A stretch of DNA of 64,000 nt from Rhizobium etli CFN 42 (GCF_000092045.1 NC_007761.1:3475001-3539000); one strand, 5' to 3'. Positions 7,586-17,588 are shown, counted from the first letter of the stretch. The notes: generated by a model from the sequence alone, not told the origin. Numbers and translations: made by a program.

Positions 7586-10549
7586 ATGACAGCGCGCCAA
7601 CGCATCATTCCGGTGAGACGCGAATATAATCGCTGGGTCGCCAATCAGACGCTGGAAGATTACGCGCTGCGGTTCACCGCAAAGAGCGCCCGCCATTTTT
7701 CCTCCGAACGCATTTCGCAGACGGCGATCGGCGCGATTTCTTTCTTGGCGCTCGAAGCGATCGGCGCCGCGATCACCCTCTCCTACGGCACCACCAACGC
7801 CTTCTACGCCATCATCGTCGCCTCGATCGCCATGCTGGCGATCGGTCTGCCGATCAGCCGATACGCCATCCGCCACGGCGTCGACATCGATCTTCTGACG
7901 CGCGGCGCCGGCTTCGGCTACATCGGCTCGACCATCACCTCGCTGATCTATGCGGGCTTCACCTTCATGCTGTTTGCGATCGAGGCCTCGATCATGTCCG
8001 GGGCGCTCGAGCTCACCCTCGGCATTCCGCTTTGGATCGGCTATATCATCAGCGCCGTCATGGTGATCCCGCTGGTGACACACGGCGTGCGGCTGATCAG
8101 CAAGTTCCAGCTGATGACCCAGCCTTTCTGGATCGTGCTGAACATCCTGCCCTTCATCTTCATTGCCATCATGGACTGGGGAAAGTTCGACCTTTGGCGT
8201 GCCTTCGCCGGCATCCGGCATGCCTCCGGTCCTCCCGGCACCGTCGCACGCTTCGATCTGGTTGAGTTCGGCGCCGCCTCCGCCGTCATCCTGGCGCTGA
8301 TGTCGCAGATCGGCGAACAGGCCGATTTCCTGCGCTTCCTGCCGCCGGTCTCGCAGCGCAAGTGGCGCCATCGCCTCGCCGTCTTCCTCGCCGGTCCCGG
8401 TTGGGTCATCATCGGCGCACCGAAGCTGCTTGCCGGCTCGTTCCTCGTCGTGCTGACCCTCGCCTCGGGCGTGCCTCTCGACCGTGCCGCCGATCCGGCG
8501 CAGATGTATCTGACCGCCTTCGGTTACATGGTGCCCTGGCATAACGCCGCACTGCTGCTGATGGCCGCCTTCGTCGTCGTTTCGCAGCTCAAGATCAACG
8601 TGATGAACGCCTATGCCGGCTCGCTGGCCTGGTCGAATTTCTTCTCACGGCTGACCCACAGCCATCCCGGCCGCGTCATCTGGCTTGTCTTCAATGTCGC
8701 GATCGCCCTGCTCCTAATGGAGCTCGGTATCTACCGGCTGCTGGAAGAGACGCTCGGCATCTTCTCGATCATCGCCATGGCCTGGCTCTGCACGATCTCG
8801 GCCGATCTCTTCATCAACAAGCCGCTGGGACTTGCCCCTCCCGGCATCGAGTTCAAGCGGGCCCATCTCTACGACATCAACCCGGTCGGCCTCGGCGCCA
8901 TGACGCTGTCGGCGACGATATCGCTGGTCGCCCATTTCGGCACCTTCGGCGAGACAGCCGCTTCGCTCGCCCCCTATATCACCCTCGTCATAGCCCTTAT
9001 CGCCACGCCGGCGCTCGCCTGGGCGACAAAGGGAAAATTCTACCTTGCCCGCAAGCCTCGCCAGAGCTGGAAGAACCAGACGAACATCACCTGTTCCGTC
9101 TGTGAGCACCCATTCGAGCCGGAGGATATGGCCTGGTGCCCGGCCTACGCCGCACCGATCTGCTCGCTCTGCTGTTCGCTCGACAGCCGCTGCCACGACA
9201 TGTGCAAGCCGGCCGCGCATTTCAACGCCCAGGTCGGCACCGTCGCGAGGACGCTGCTGCCGGAGAGTATTCTGGGCAAGCTGACGACGCGCCTCGGCCG
9301 TTACGCCATCGCCGTTGCGCTGGCGCTGACCGCCATCGGCGCGATCCTGGCGATGATCGCCCATCAGGTTGCCTCCGCCTCGCCGGAAACGGCAGAGGTT
9401 GTCGATCGCACCATTCTGATCGTCTTCTTCGTCTTCTCGGTGATATCAGGCGTCGTCTGCTGGTTCTATGTGCTCGCCCATGACAGTCGCGTCGTCGCCG
9501 AGGAGGAATCCTCGCGCCAGAACACGCTGCTGCTCAGGGAAATCGCCGCCCACAAGAAAACCGATGCGGCCCTGCAGAACGCTAAGGAGACGGCCGAGGC
9601 TGCCAACCGCGCCAAGAGCCGCTATGTCGTCGGCCTCAGCCACGAACTGCGCACGCCGCTGAATGCCGTGCTCGGCTATGCCCAGATCCTCGAACGCGAC
9701 GAAACGATCCCCGCGCCGCGCCAATCCTCGATCAAGGTGATCCGCCGCAGCGCCGAACATCTCTCGGGGCTGATCGACGGCCTGCTCGATATTTCCAAGA
9801 TCGAGGCCGGCCGCCTGCAGGTCTATTCGAACGAGATCAACATCCAGGACTTCCTCGACCAGATCATCGAGCTGTTTCGCCCGCAGGCACAGGCAAAGGG
9901 ACTTGCCTTCATCCATGAGCGGTCGCCGGCCCTGCCGCAATTCGTCCGCACCGATGAAAAGCGCCTGCGCCAGATTCTCGTCAACCTGCTCTCCAATGCC
10001 ATCAAGTTCACCGACGAAGGCAGCGTCACCTTCGATGTCGCCTATCGCAGTCAGGTCGCGACCTTCACCGTCACCGATACCGGCCGCGGCATCGCCGAGA
10101 AGGACCTGACGCGTATCTACGAACCTTTCCAGCGGGGCGAGGCAGACAGCGTGCGGCCGATGCCGGGCCTCGGCCTCGGCCTCACCATCACCCGGCTTCT
10201 GACCAACACGCTTGGCGGCGAGATTGCGGTCTCGAGCGTCAAGGACGAAGGCTCGGCATTCCGTGTGCGGCTGATGCTGTCCGCCGTCATGCGCGCCGCC
10301 GCGCCGCCGCAGGAAAAACGCATCGTCAGTTACGACGGTCCACGCCGCACCATCGTCGTCGTCGACGACAATGAGGATCACCGCGAGATGATGCGCGAAA
10401 TCCTGGCGCCGCTCGATTTCATCGTGCTAACGGGCGGCAGGCGGCGCCGAATGCCTGACACTGATCGACGGCATCCTGCCGGATCTCTTCCTCGTCGATA
10501 TACTGATGCCCGGCATGAGCGGCTGGCAGCTCGTCTCGCGTCTGCGTGA
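7586..10549 (+). CDS. NCS1-permease-like hybrid sensor histidine kinase, frameshifted in its receiver domain
   Basis: 987 aa as it stands. Residues 1-490 form a polytopic membrane domain resembling nucleobase:cation symporter-1 (purine/cytosine permease) proteins, about 12 hydrophobic segments. Residues 503-540 contain eight cysteines (pattern C-x2-C, WC, IC-x2-CC, RC-x3-C). Two more TM segments lie near 570-635. The kinase core follows: His686 in SHELRTPLNA, N-box NLLSNAIKF, G1 DTGRGIA, G2 GLGLGLTIT. A receiver domain begins with its acidic pair (Asp927-Asp928), then the frame is lost: an extra G in the run at 10432-10434 diverts translation to a stop at 10549. RBS GAAAGAAGG precedes ATG 7586. 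The gene lies between two HAAT importers (urt and liv), so sensing of urea or another nitrogen compound is an inference. Confidence 0.8.
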   Translation: MTARQRIIPVRREYNRWVANQTLEDYALRFTAKSARHFSSERISQTAIGAISFLALEAIGAAITLSYGTTNAFYAIIVASIAMLAIGLPISRYAIRHGVDIDLLTRGAGFGYIGSTITSLIYAGFTFMLFAIEASIMSGALELTLGIPLWIGYIISAVMVIPLVTHGVRLISKFQLMTQPFWIVLNILPFIFIAIMDWGKFDLWRAFAGIRHASGPPGTVARFDLVEFGAASAVILALMSQIGEQADFLRFLPPVSQRKWRHRLAVFLAGPGWVIIGAPKLLAGSFLVVLTLASGVPLDRAADPAQMYLTAFGYMVPWHNAALLLMAAFVVVSQLKINVMNAYAGSLAWSNFFSRLTHSHPGRVIWLVFNVAIALLLMELGIYRLLEETLGIFSIIAMAWLCTISADLFINKPLGLAPPGIEFKRAHLYDINPVGLGAMTLSATISLVAHFGTFGETAASLAPYITLVIALIATPALAWATKGKFYLARKPRQSWKNQTNITCSVCEHPFEPEDMAWCPAYAAPICSLCCSLDSRCHDMCKPAAHFNAQVGTVARTLLPESILGKLTTRLGRYAIAVALALTAIGAILAMIAHQVASASPETAEVVDRTILIVFFVFSVISGVVCWFYVLAHDSRVVAEEESSRQNTLLLREIAAHKKTDAALQNAKETAEAANRAKSRYVVGLSHELRTPLNAVLGYAQILERDETIPAPRQSSIKVIRRSAEHLSGLIDGLLDISKIEAGRLQVYSNEINIQDFLDQIIELFRPQAQAKGLAFIHERSPALPQFVRTDEKRLRQILVNLLSNAIKFTDEGSVTFDVAYRSQVATFTVTDTGRGIAEKDLTRIYEPFQRGEADSVRPMPGLGLGLTITRLLTNTLGGEIAVSSVKDEGSAFRVRLMLSAVMRAAAPPQEKRIVSYDGPRRTIVVVDDNEDHREMMREILAPLDFIVLTGGRRRRMPDTDRRHPAGSLPRRYTDARHERLAARLASA

Positions 10550-10970
10550 GGCTGGCCAGACGGCACCGGTGCTGATGCTTTCGGCCAATATCGGCGATGC
10601 AACGGTTCTGAGTGACAGCGACGACAGCCACAATGATGCGATCGGCAAACCAGTCGACATCCGCCAGCTGCGCGACAAGCTCGCTTTGCATCTCGGCCTG
10701 AACTGGATCTATGCCGATGACGCGCCCGCCGCTCCTGCAAAGACCGAGGCGCAGCTGCTAAGCCCGGGTGCAGCCAATGTGCAGGAATTGCTGCGGCTCG
10801 GCGAGATCGGCTACATCAGGGGCATCGAAGCCAAGCTTTCGGACCTTGCCAAAGTGGAGGCAAATCGGCCATTCACGGAGGCTCTTCGACCCTATGTGGC
10901 CGCCTTCGATCTGACCGGCTTCATGACCTTCCTGCACGACTTCGACGAAAAGGTGGAATCCATTGGCTGA
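10431..10970 (+). pseudogene. Out-of-frame C-terminal part of the hybrid kinase (receiver domain remainder and tail)
   Basis: In the +1-shifted frame the missing half of the receiver domain is intact: AAGGAECLTLIDGILPD, then the phospho-acceptor Asp in FLVDILMPGMSGW, the Ser in LMLSAN and the conserved Lys in IGKPVD. A roughly 100-residue C-terminal segment follows and stops at 10970. A TAA at 10428-10430 closes this frame on the left, so it cannot extend upstream by itself. Removing one G at 10432-10434 would join it seamlessly to the kinase (FIVLT-AAGG). Either a recent natural frameshift or a sequence error explains this. The tail overlaps the next gene by 8 nt. Confidence 0.75.
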
Positions 10971-11880
10971 GCCGGCCCTCCCTCGCGACATCGTTCTGCT
11001 GGTCGACGACTCGCCGGAAGCGCTGGGTTTCCTGACAGATGCGCTCGAACAGTCCGGCTTCTCCGTTCTCATCGCCACCTCTGGCCCGGCAGCACTCGGC
11101 ATCGTCGAGCGGATCACGCCTGATCTCATCCTGCTCGACGCCGTGATGCCCGTGATGGACGGCTTCGAGACCTGCCGCAGGCTGAAGGCAAATGTCACTG
11201 TGGCCCAGGTGCCGGTTATCTTCATGACTGGCCTGACGGAGACCGAGCATGTCGTGCACGCGCTGGAGTCCGGCGGCGTCGATTACCTCACCAAACCGAT
11301 CAACATCGACGAACTGCGCGCCCGCATCCGCGTTCATCTGCGCAATGCCCGCTCGGCCCGGAGCGCCCGCGTCGCGCTGGACGCTGCCGGCCGTCATCTG
11401 CTGGCGGTCAAGGGCGACGGTGCGATCCACTGGTCGACGCCGCAGGCGACCCGGCTGGTCAATGCCGCCATGGGCAGTGACGATGGCATGGAGATCGTCG
11501 TTCGTCATATCGCCGGCTGGATGCGCGACCGCACGACAGCAGGGCGCGACGGCATCATCTCAATCACCCATGCCGGCCAGGCGGCGCTGCAGCTTGCCTT
11601 CCTCGGTTCGATCGGCCCGGATGAATATCTCTTCCGCCTCACCGCCGCCAGCCAGCGTAGCGACGACGAGATGCTGCGCCAGCGTTTTGCGCTCACCCAA
11701 CGAGAATCCGAAGTGCTGCTCTGGATCGCCAAGGGCAAGGCCAACCGTGACATCGGCGAAATACTGGGTTTGTCGGCGCGCACCGTGAACAAACACCTCG
11801 AACAGATCTACGTGAAACTCGGCGTCGAAAACCGGGCGTCGGCGGCCGTGAAGGCAACGCATGTTCTGCATGAGATATGA
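10963..11880 (+). CDS. Response regulator, REC plus LuxR/NarL-type HTH
   Basis: 305 aa. The N-terminal receiver domain has the acidic pair in VLLVDDSPEA, phospho-acceptor in LILLDAVMPVMDG, Thr in IFMTGL and Lys in YLTKPIN. A linker of about 120 residues follows (130-240). The C-terminal helix-turn-helix LuxR domain (LTQRESEVLLWIAKGKANRD, then IGLSARTVNKHLEQIYVKLG-like residues) ends the protein. The start is TTG at 10963, eight nucleotides before the stop of the kinase frame, so the pair is translationally coupled and is almost certainly a cognate kinase-regulator pair. DNA targets are unknown. The flanking urt operon and its upstream dyad are the obvious candidates, by position only. Confidence 0.88.
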   Translation: MAEPALPRDIVLLVDDSPEALGFLTDALEQSGFSVLIATSGPAALGIVERITPDLILLDAVMPVMDGFETCRRLKANVTVAQVPVIFMTGLTETEHVVHALESGGVDYLTKPINIDELRARIRVHLRNARSARSARVALDAAGRHLLAVKGDGAIHWSTPQATRLVNAAMGSDDGMEIVVRHIAGWMRDRTTAGRDGIISITHAGQAALQLAFLGSIGPDEYLFRLTAASQRSDDEMLRQRFALTQRESEVLLWIAKGKANRDIGEILGLSARTVNKHLEQIYVKLGVENRASAAVKATHVLHEI

Positions 11881-11999
11881 GGGATATTGAAACGGGGCGC
11901 CACCGGCACGATGTCGGCTGCAAGCTTTCGAACAACCCGGTCCGGCACGTCCCTCGCCTCGAGAAGGCGCACCACCATTGAGATGTCCCGAAAAAGAAA

Positions 12000-12023
12000 G
12001 AAGCCCGGCCGGAACCGGGCTTC
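12000..12023 (-). terminator. Rho-independent terminator of livK
   Basis: GAAGCCCGG and CCGGGCTTC pair around CCGGAA. On the minus strand the stem is followed by a pyrimidine-rich tract read as TTTCTTTTT (complement of 11990-11999). It lies 33 nt past the livK stop. Confidence 0.8.
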
Positions 12024-12056
12024 GATCAGATCATGTTACCGACAGGCAAGCGAAGC

Positions 12057-13178
12057 TTACATGCCCTGCGGGACATAGGTGTACTTGCCGTCCGCGCCCT
12101 TCTTCCATTCGTACATGATGTAGCCAGGAATCTTCGGGTCGCCCTTTTCGTCGAACGAAATGTCGCCGAGAACCGTCGGGAACGGACCCTTTTCCTTCAT
12201 GGCCGTGGCAACGGCTTCAGGATCCACCGAACCGGCAGCCTTGGCGGCACCGGCAATCGCCTGCATCGCAGCGTAGGAATAGAGCGTATAGGCTTCCGGG
12301 TTGAAACCGGCGGCCTTGAACTTTTCGACCAGCTCCTTGTTCGCCGGGTTCAGCGTCGGATCGGGGCCGAAGGTGTTGAGCGTACCGGCGACAGCGTCCC
12401 CAGCGATCGAGGCCAGTTCGTTCGAAACGATACCGTCACCGGAAACCAGCGTTGCCTTCAGGCCCTGGTCTGCGGCCTGACGGATGATGAGACCGGCTTC
12501 CGTGTGCAGACCGCCCCAATAGATGATCGAGACGCCGGCTTCCTTCATCTTGGCGATGAGGGCCGAGAAGTCCTTGTCGCCGACGTTGATGCCTTCGTAC
12601 ATGACTTCTGTCAGGCCGGCGGCATTCATCGCCTTCTTGGTTTCGTCTGCAAGACCCTGACCGTAGGGGGTCTTGTCGTGCACGACGGCGATCTTGTCGT
12701 CCTTGAAGTGGTCGGCGAGATACTTGCCGGCGATGGCGCCCTGCTGGTCGTCACGGCCGCAGGTGCGGAACGTGTTCCAGAGGCCCCGTTCCGTGAACTT
12801 CGGGTTCGTGGCGGCCGGGGTAATTTCGAGGATGCCGTTTTCGGCATAGACTTCTGAAGCCGGGATCGAAACGCCCGAGTTGAAGTGGCCGATGACGAAC
12901 TTGACGCCGTCGGCAACGAATTTATTGGCGACCGAAATGCCCTGCTTCGGGTCGGAAACGTCGTCGCCGAGCTCGATCTTGATCTGCTCGCCATTGATGC
13001 CGCCAGCAGCGTTGATGTCGGCGGCTGCCTGCTCGGCACCCTTCTGAAGCTGAGCGCCGAAAGCGGCGTTCGGGCCGGTCAGCGGGCCAGCGACAGCGAT
13101 GAGGACGTCGGCCCAAGCGTTGCCGCTGAAGGCGACCATCGCCGTCAGAGCCACTGCCGACAGAAGAGACTTCTTCAT
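12057..13178 (-). CDS. livK: Branched-chain amino acid ABC transporter, periplasmic binding protein
   Basis: 373 aa, periplasmic LivJ/LivK-type receptor (Peripla_BP_6 fold). The signal peptide covers residues 1-23 ([10 protein letters not shown]). The mature start [18 protein letters not shown] is diagnostic. Two cysteine-poor lobes follow, with typical segments such as [17 protein letters not shown] (ligand-loop region) and [20 protein letters not shown] precedes the ATG. It is the last gene of the minus-strand livHMGF-DUF6867-livK group, but a 120-nt gap separates it from DUF6867, so it may have its own promoter and the higher expression usual for binding proteins. The ligand class follows from the family; exact specificity cannot be read. 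Confidence 0.92.
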   Translation of the reverse strand: MKKSLLSAVALTAMVAFSGNAWADVLIAVAGPLTGPNAAFGAQLQKGAEQAAADINAAGGINGEQIKIELGDDVSDPKQGISVANKFVADGVKFVIGHFNSGVSIPASEVYAENGILEITPAATNPKFTERGLWNTFRTCGRDDQQGAIAGKYLADHFKDDKIAVVHDKTPYGQGLADETKKAMNAAGLTEVMYEGINVGDKDFSALIAKMKEAGVSIIYWGGLHTEAGLIIRQAADQGLKATLVSGDGIVSNELASIAGDAVAGTLNTFGPDPTLNPANKELVEKFKAAGFNPEAYTLYSYAAMQAIAGAAKAAGSVDPEAVATAMKEKGPFPTVLGDISFDEKGDPKIPGYIMYEWKKGADGKYTYVPQGM

Positions 13179-13298
13179 ATTGTTACTCCCAATTTTTGGG
13201 CGGGTTCCGGTCCAAGGCCCGGCGCATTACCCACCATTGACTGCGCCAGGAAAGCTGTTCCACTCTGAAGGCAATTCATGCCTAGTTTCAACGGACTG

Positions 13299-13652
13299 TC
13301 AATGTTTGTCCTTCCACGAAAACGCGGAAGTTTTTTCGTACAGCCAGTAATAGTTGTTGACCATCTGATTGGTACGGCGAAAGCGGAAGCCGGCCGTCGA
13401 GAAGACCAGCAAGGTCACGAAGTCGATGCCATAATAGAACGCGCTGAGCATCGGCCCATTGAACAGGGCGTGGTGTAGAAACTGCATCGCCCAGGCAAGG
13501 AGGAAGGTATAGACCACGGCGAGCGGATAATTGTTCCAGCCGTCCGCAACCGCCTTGCCGGCTCGCCAAGCCGTCCAGAAGCCAATCAGTACGACGAGGG
13601 CGCGAATGACAACTCGGACGCCGTCATCGCTTTCGAAGAAAAGTCCCTGCAT
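13299..13652 (-). CDS. DUF6867 family membrane protein of the liv operon
   Basis: 117 aa. Two or three hydrophobic segments (VVIRALVVLIGFWTAWRAG, then YPLAVVYTFLLAWAMQFLHH, then a weaker one at FYYGIDFVTLLVFSTAG) suggest a small polytopic inner-membrane protein. The ATG at 13652 was chosen because it follows a near-perfect AAGGAGGAG ribosome binding site; an upstream in-frame start would run into livF. In rhizobia a gene of this kind is found between livF and livK. Its function is unknown; a role in assembly or activity of the amino acid transporter is suggested only by context. Confidence 0.8.
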   Translation of the reverse strand: MQGLFFESDDGVRVVIRALVVLIGFWTAWRAGKAVADGWNNYPLAVVYTFLLAWAMQFLHHALFNGPMLSAFYYGIDFVTLLVFSTAGFRFRRTNQMVNNYYWLYEKTSAFSWKDKH

Positions 13653-13671
13653 ATCAAACTCCTCCTTCGAC

Positions 13672-14415
13672 CTAATGTCTTCCGCCTTCGAGATAGGCGG
13701 CGCGGACTTCCGGATTGGCGAGCAGTTCCTTGCCGGAGCCACTCATCGTCACCTTGCCGTTCACCATTACGTAAGCGCGGTGCGAGAGTCTCAGGGCCGC
13801 GAATGCGTTCTGCTCGACGAGGAACACCGTGAGGCCTTCCTGCTCATTGAGCTTTCGGATTGCTTCGAAAATCCCCTTAACGATCAGCGGGGCAAGGCCG
13901 AGCGAAGGTTCGTCGAGCAGCAGCAGCTTCGGGCGCGCCATCAGCGCGCGACCGATCGACAGCATCTGTTGCTCGCCGCCCGAAAGCGTGCCGCCGCGCT
14001 GGGCGTGACGTTCCTTGAGACGCGGGAAGAGCGTGAAGATCTTCTCGACGTCCTCGGCGAAATATTTGAGATTGTCGAGACCTGCGCCCATCTGGAGGTT
14101 TTCCATGACCGTCATGCGCGGGAAGATGCGACGCCCTTCCGGCGACTGCGCGATGCGCAGGCGCGCGATTTCATGGGTCGGCATACGGGTGATCTCGCGA
14201 CCCTCGAAGACGATCGAGCCCTTACGGGGCTGGGGGCTGCCGCAGATCGTCATCATCAGCGTCGACTTGCCGGCGCCATTGGCGCCGATCAGACTGACGA
14301 TCTCGCCCTTGTTGACCTCGACATCGATGCCGGCCAGCGCGCGGATATTGCCGTAGTAGGTTTCGACGCCGTTCACCTGAAGGAGCGGTTGACCCATTAT
14401 GACTGCATCGCCCAT
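13672..14415 (-). CDS. livF: Branched-chain amino acid ABC transporter, ATP-binding protein LivF
   Basis: 247 aa cytoplasmic ATPase. It has the LivF-typical N-terminus (LLQVNGVETYYGNIRALAGI), Walker A GANGAGKSTLM, signature LSGGEQQMLSIG, Walker B LLLLDEPSLGLAPL and switch segment VFLVEQNAFAAL. The Q-N rather than H-D at the switch is characteristic of LivF. The ATG overlaps the livG stop by one nucleotide (TGATG). An internal ATG six codons in is an alternative start. Confidence 0.94.
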   Translation of the reverse strand: MGDAVIMGQPLLQVNGVETYYGNIRALAGIDVEVNKGEIVSLIGANGAGKSTLMMTICGSPQPRKGSIVFEGREITRMPTHEIARLRIAQSPEGRRIFPRMTVMENLQMGAGLDNLKYFAEDVEKIFTLFPRLKERHAQRGGTLSGGEQQMLSIGRALMARPKLLLLDEPSLGLAPLIVKGIFEAIRKLNEQEGLTVFLVEQNAFAALRLSHRAYVMVNGKVTMSGSGKELLANPEVRAAYLEGGRH

Positions 14416-15290
14416 CAGTTTGCGCCTCCTTCGAGCTGCTCGACGGTTGCGATCACCTCTTCCACTTCTTCATCCTCGACGCCGAGATAGGCCGCAATGA
14501 CCTTCGGATCGTGCTTCACGTGATCCGGCGTGCCATCGGAAATCTTCTGGCCATATTCGAGGACGACGACGTGATCGGAGATTTCCATAACCACAGACAT
14601 GTCATGCTCGATGAGGAGAATGGAGGTTCCGGTATCGGCGCGAATGCCCTGCAAAAGCTCGTTCAGTTTAGCAGATTCGCGCGGGTTGAGGCCTGCGGCC
14701 GGTTCGTCCAGGCAAAGCAATTCCGGGCCTGTGCACATTGCACGCGCGATCTCGAGACGGCGCTGGGCGCCATAAGGCAGATCGCCTGCCGGATCGTCGG
14801 CACGCTCGATCAGATCGGCCTTTTCAAGCCAATGACGCGCCAACTCGACGGCTGCTGCGGCTTCTCGCCGATAAGGGCCGATGCCGATGAGACCGAGAAT
14901 GGTATAACCCGACGCCTGCATCAGCTTGTTGTGCTGGGCAACGAGCAGATTTTCAAGAACGGTCAGGCCGGAAAACAGCCGGATGTTCTGGAAGGTGCGC
15001 GCCACCTTGGCTTCCTTGGTGATGCGAAAGTCCGGCAGACGCTCCAGCAGGTACTGCTTGCCGCTTCTCTGATTAAGCGTGATCATCCCCATCGTCGGCT
15101 TATAGAAGCCGGTGATGCAGTTGAAGACTGTGGTCTTGCCGGCGCCGTTCGGACCGATCAACGCGGTGATGTCGCCGCGCTTGGCCTCGAAGGAGAAGTC
15201 GTTGATGGCCATCAGGCCGCCGAACTTCATTGACAGGTGCTCGACCCTGAGAAGCGTGTCGCTCGACATCGTATTGGTGACGGGGCTCAT
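14415..15290 (-). CDS. livG: Branched-chain amino acid ABC transporter, ATP-binding protein LivG
   Basis: 291 aa ATPase partner of LivF. Walker A GPNGAGKTTVFN, the long insert before the signature (TITLNQRSG... region, about residues 65-150), signature LPYGAQRRLEIARA, Walker B LLCLDEPAAGLNP and switch LLIEHDMSVVM are all present. ATG 15290 is preferred to the TTG one codon upstream. It follows AAGGAGGGC and sits in a TGATG overlap with the livM stop. The C-terminal tail after the ATPase fold is acidic (EDEEVEEVI) and longer than in enteric LivG. Confidence 0.94.
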   Translation of the reverse strand: MSPVTNTMSSDTLLRVEHLSMKFGGLMAINDFSFEAKRGDITALIGPNGAGKTTVFNCITGFYKPTMGMITLNQRSGKQYLLERLPDFRITKEAKVARTFQNIRLFSGLTVLENLLVAQHNKLMQASGYTILGLIGIGPYRREAAAAVELARHWLEKADLIERADDPAGDLPYGAQRRLEIARAMCTGPELLCLDEPAAGLNPRESAKLNELLQGIRADTGTSILLIEHDMSVVMEISDHVVVLEYGQKISDGTPDHVKHDPKVIAAYLGVEDEEVEEVIATVEQLEGGAN

Positions 15291-16681
15291 CAACCGTGGC
15301 CCTCCTTGGTGAAGCTTCCGGATACGGCCTTGCGTGTCTTGAGGAAGGCGGTTGGTTCACGCGATCCGACAAAACCGCGCGGTTTGAACAGCATGACGAC
15401 CACCATTGCGAGACCGAAGAGCAGCATGCGGTAGAGTTCCGGCGTGAAGTCGGGCCCGAAGACTGCTTTCAGAAAATCCATTTCGCGCAACGCTTCGGTA
15501 CCGCCCACCATGACGATCGCGGCGATCGCAATGCCGGTCAGTGAACCCATGCCGCCGAGAACGACGATGGCGAGAACGACGGCCGATTCCAGGAAGATGA
15601 AGGATTCGGGCGAGACGAAGCCCTGGCGAGCGGCGAAGAACGAGCCCGCGAAGCCACCGAACATGGCTCCCGTCGCGAACGCCGTCAGCTTGGTCGTCAC
15701 CGTGTTGATGCCGAGCGAACGGCAAGCTATCTCGTCTTCACGCAGTGCTTCCCAGGCACGCCCGATCGGCATGCGCCGCAGGCGGATGGTGACGTAGGCC
15801 GTCAGCATGCACAGCGCCAGGATCAGGTAGAAGAGGAAAATCTTGTAGTAGGCGGAAGACATCGACAGGTGAAAGAGCTTGGCAAAGCCGCCGGCCGTCG
15901 CATCAAATGGAATGCCGAAGAGCGTCGCCTTCGGAATGCTTGAGATGCCGAAGGTTCCTCTGGTCACGTCGGTCCAGTTGATCAGGACGAGGCGGATGAT
16001 CTCACCGAAGGCGAGCGTGACGATGGCGAGATAGTCGCCGCGCAGACGCAGCACCGGGAAGCCGAGAATGAGGCCCCAGAGCGCTGCGAGGATACCGGAA
16101 AGCGGCAGCAGCACCCAGAAGGACAGGCCGAAATAGCTGGACAGCAGGGCGTAGGAATAGGCGCCAACCGCATAGAAGGCGACATAGCCGAGATCAAGAA
16201 GGCCCGCGAGGCCGACGACAATGTTCAGCCCCCAAGCGAGCATCACGTAGATCAGGATCTGGATGCCGAAATTGTCGACCCATTTCAGGGAGCCCTGAGC
16301 GCCGACGAGCGCCACGATCACCATGGGATAAAGCAGCAACGCAATCAATGCGATCTTCAGGAAATGCCGATGGAAGAAGCTCTTTTCAGTCGAGATGTCG
16401 AGATCGCCTTCCCGCGCCTTGCGGAGTTTTCGGCGGTCGATATTCGGCTTGATGAAAACGACCATCGCGAAACGACCGATCGCGGCAATAGCGACAAAGA
16501 TCGCCAGCAGTCCCCACCGCTGGACGATGATCAGCTCGTTGTTGATGTTCTGATCGGTTTTCAGGCCGACATAGAGAACGAACATGCCGAGGGAGAGAAC
16601 GGCGGCGAAAAGGGCTTCGATAAGACCTTTGCGGACAAGTCCGGCATCGGGCTTGCCTGCAGAATTCTCGATGTTTGCCAT
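15290..16681 (-). CDS. livM: Branched-chain amino acid ABC transporter, permease LivM
   Basis: 463 aa polytopic permease. Compared with UrtC it has an N-terminal extension of about 110 residues with two to three extra TM segments ([37 protein letters not shown]) before the conserved LivM core ([20 protein letters not shown]). The conserved cytoplasmic loop contacting the ATPases is visible ([19 protein letters not shown]). It sits between livH (4-nt gap) and livG (1-nt overlap). Confidence 0.93.
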   Translation of the reverse strand: MANIENSAGKPDAGLVRKGLIEALFAAVLSLGMFVLYVGLKTDQNINNELIIVQRWGLLAIFVAIAAIGRFAMVVFIKPNIDRRKLRKAREGDLDISTEKSFFHRHFLKIALIALLLYPMVIVALVGAQGSLKWVDNFGIQILIYVMLAWGLNIVVGLAGLLDLGYVAFYAVGAYSYALLSSYFGLSFWVLLPLSGILAALWGLILGFPVLRLRGDYLAIVTLAFGEIIRLVLINWTDVTRGTFGISSIPKATLFGIPFDATAGGFAKLFHLSMSSAYYKIFLFYLILALCMLTAYVTIRLRRMPIGRAWEALREDEIACRSLGINTVTTKLTAFATGAMFGGFAGSFFAARQGFVSPESFIFLESAVVLAIVVLGGMGSLTGIAIAAIVMVGGTEALREMDFLKAVFGPDFTPELYRMLLFGLAMVVVMLFKPRGFVGSREPTAFLKTRKAVSGSFTKEGHG

Positions 16682-16685
16682 GACG

Positions 16686-17588
16686 TTATACCTTCTCGAC
16701 TTCCGGCCGTCCGAGGATGCCCGTCGGCTTGAAGATCAGCACGAAAGCGAGGATGGCGAAGGTCGCCACATCCTTATACGCGATGGTGAAATAGGCTGAC
16801 CACAGCGACTCGATCAGGCCGATCATCAGCCCGCCGAGAACGGCGCCCGGCAACGAGCCGATGCCGCCGAGAACGGCTGCGGTAAATGCCTTCACACCCG
16901 GCGTGAAACCATCGGCGAACGAAGCGACGCCATAATACATCAGATACATCGTCCCGGCGACGGCGGCCAGCGCCGCCCCCATGACGAAAGTGATCGAGAT
17001 CGTCTGGTCGACATTGACCCCGAGCAGCGCCGCCATCTTGCGATCCTGCTCCGTGGCGCGCTGCGCGCGGCCAAGCGCGGTATGATTGACGATATACCAG
17101 AAGACCGTCAGCAGCACCACCGTGATCAGGATGATGATGATCTGCTTCAGCGACACCGAGATGTTGCCGAACTGGTAAACCGAGCTCACCATCGGCGGGA
17201 TCGGCTTGTTGCGCGGCCCCTGCGTCACCTGAATGAAGTTGGACAGCACGATCGACATGCCAATCGCGGTGATCAACGGCGCCAGGCGGAATGAACCGCG
17301 CAAAGGACGGTATGCGACACGCTCGATCGTCCAATTCCACAAACTCGTCATCAACATCGCGACGACAAGCATCGCCAGCAGCAAAATTGCCACGGGGAGA
17401 CCTGCGAAGATGGATGTGAGGACGAGGAAGACGATAAGAGCGGCGAAACCACCGAGCATGAAAATGTCGCCATGGGCGAAGTTGATCATGCCGATAATAC
17501 CATAAACCATCGTATAGCCGATAGCCACGAGGCCATAGATGGATCCGAGCGTCAGCCCATTGAAGAGCTGCTGGACGAAATACTCCAT
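16686..17588 (-). CDS. livH: Branched-chain amino acid ABC transporter, permease LivH
   Basis: 300 aa polytopic permease, first gene of the liv operon. It has the LivH hallmark near the N-terminus ([19 protein letters not shown], then [16 protein letters not shown]) and the EAA-like loop [23 protein letters not shown] 17588 (MEYFVQQ) is preferred over a start 13 codons upstream. It has AGGGGAAAA before it, and the extension is basic and unlike LivH. The 535-nt region upstream to cysQ must hold the promoter. Confidence 0.93.
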   Translation of the reverse strand: MEYFVQQLFNGLTLGSIYGLVAIGYTMVYGIIGMINFAHGDIFMLGGFAALIVFLVLTSIFAGLPVAILLLAMLVVAMLMTSLWNWTIERVAYRPLRGSFRLAPLITAIGMSIVLSNFIQVTQGPRNKPIPPMVSSVYQFGNISVSLKQIIIILITVVLLTVFWYIVNHTALGRAQRATEQDRKMAALLGVNVDQTISITFVMGAALAAVAGTMYLMYYGVASFADGFTPGVKAFTAAVLGGIGSLPGAVLGGLMIGLIESLWSAYFTIAYKDVATFAILAFVLIFKPTGILGRPEVEKV

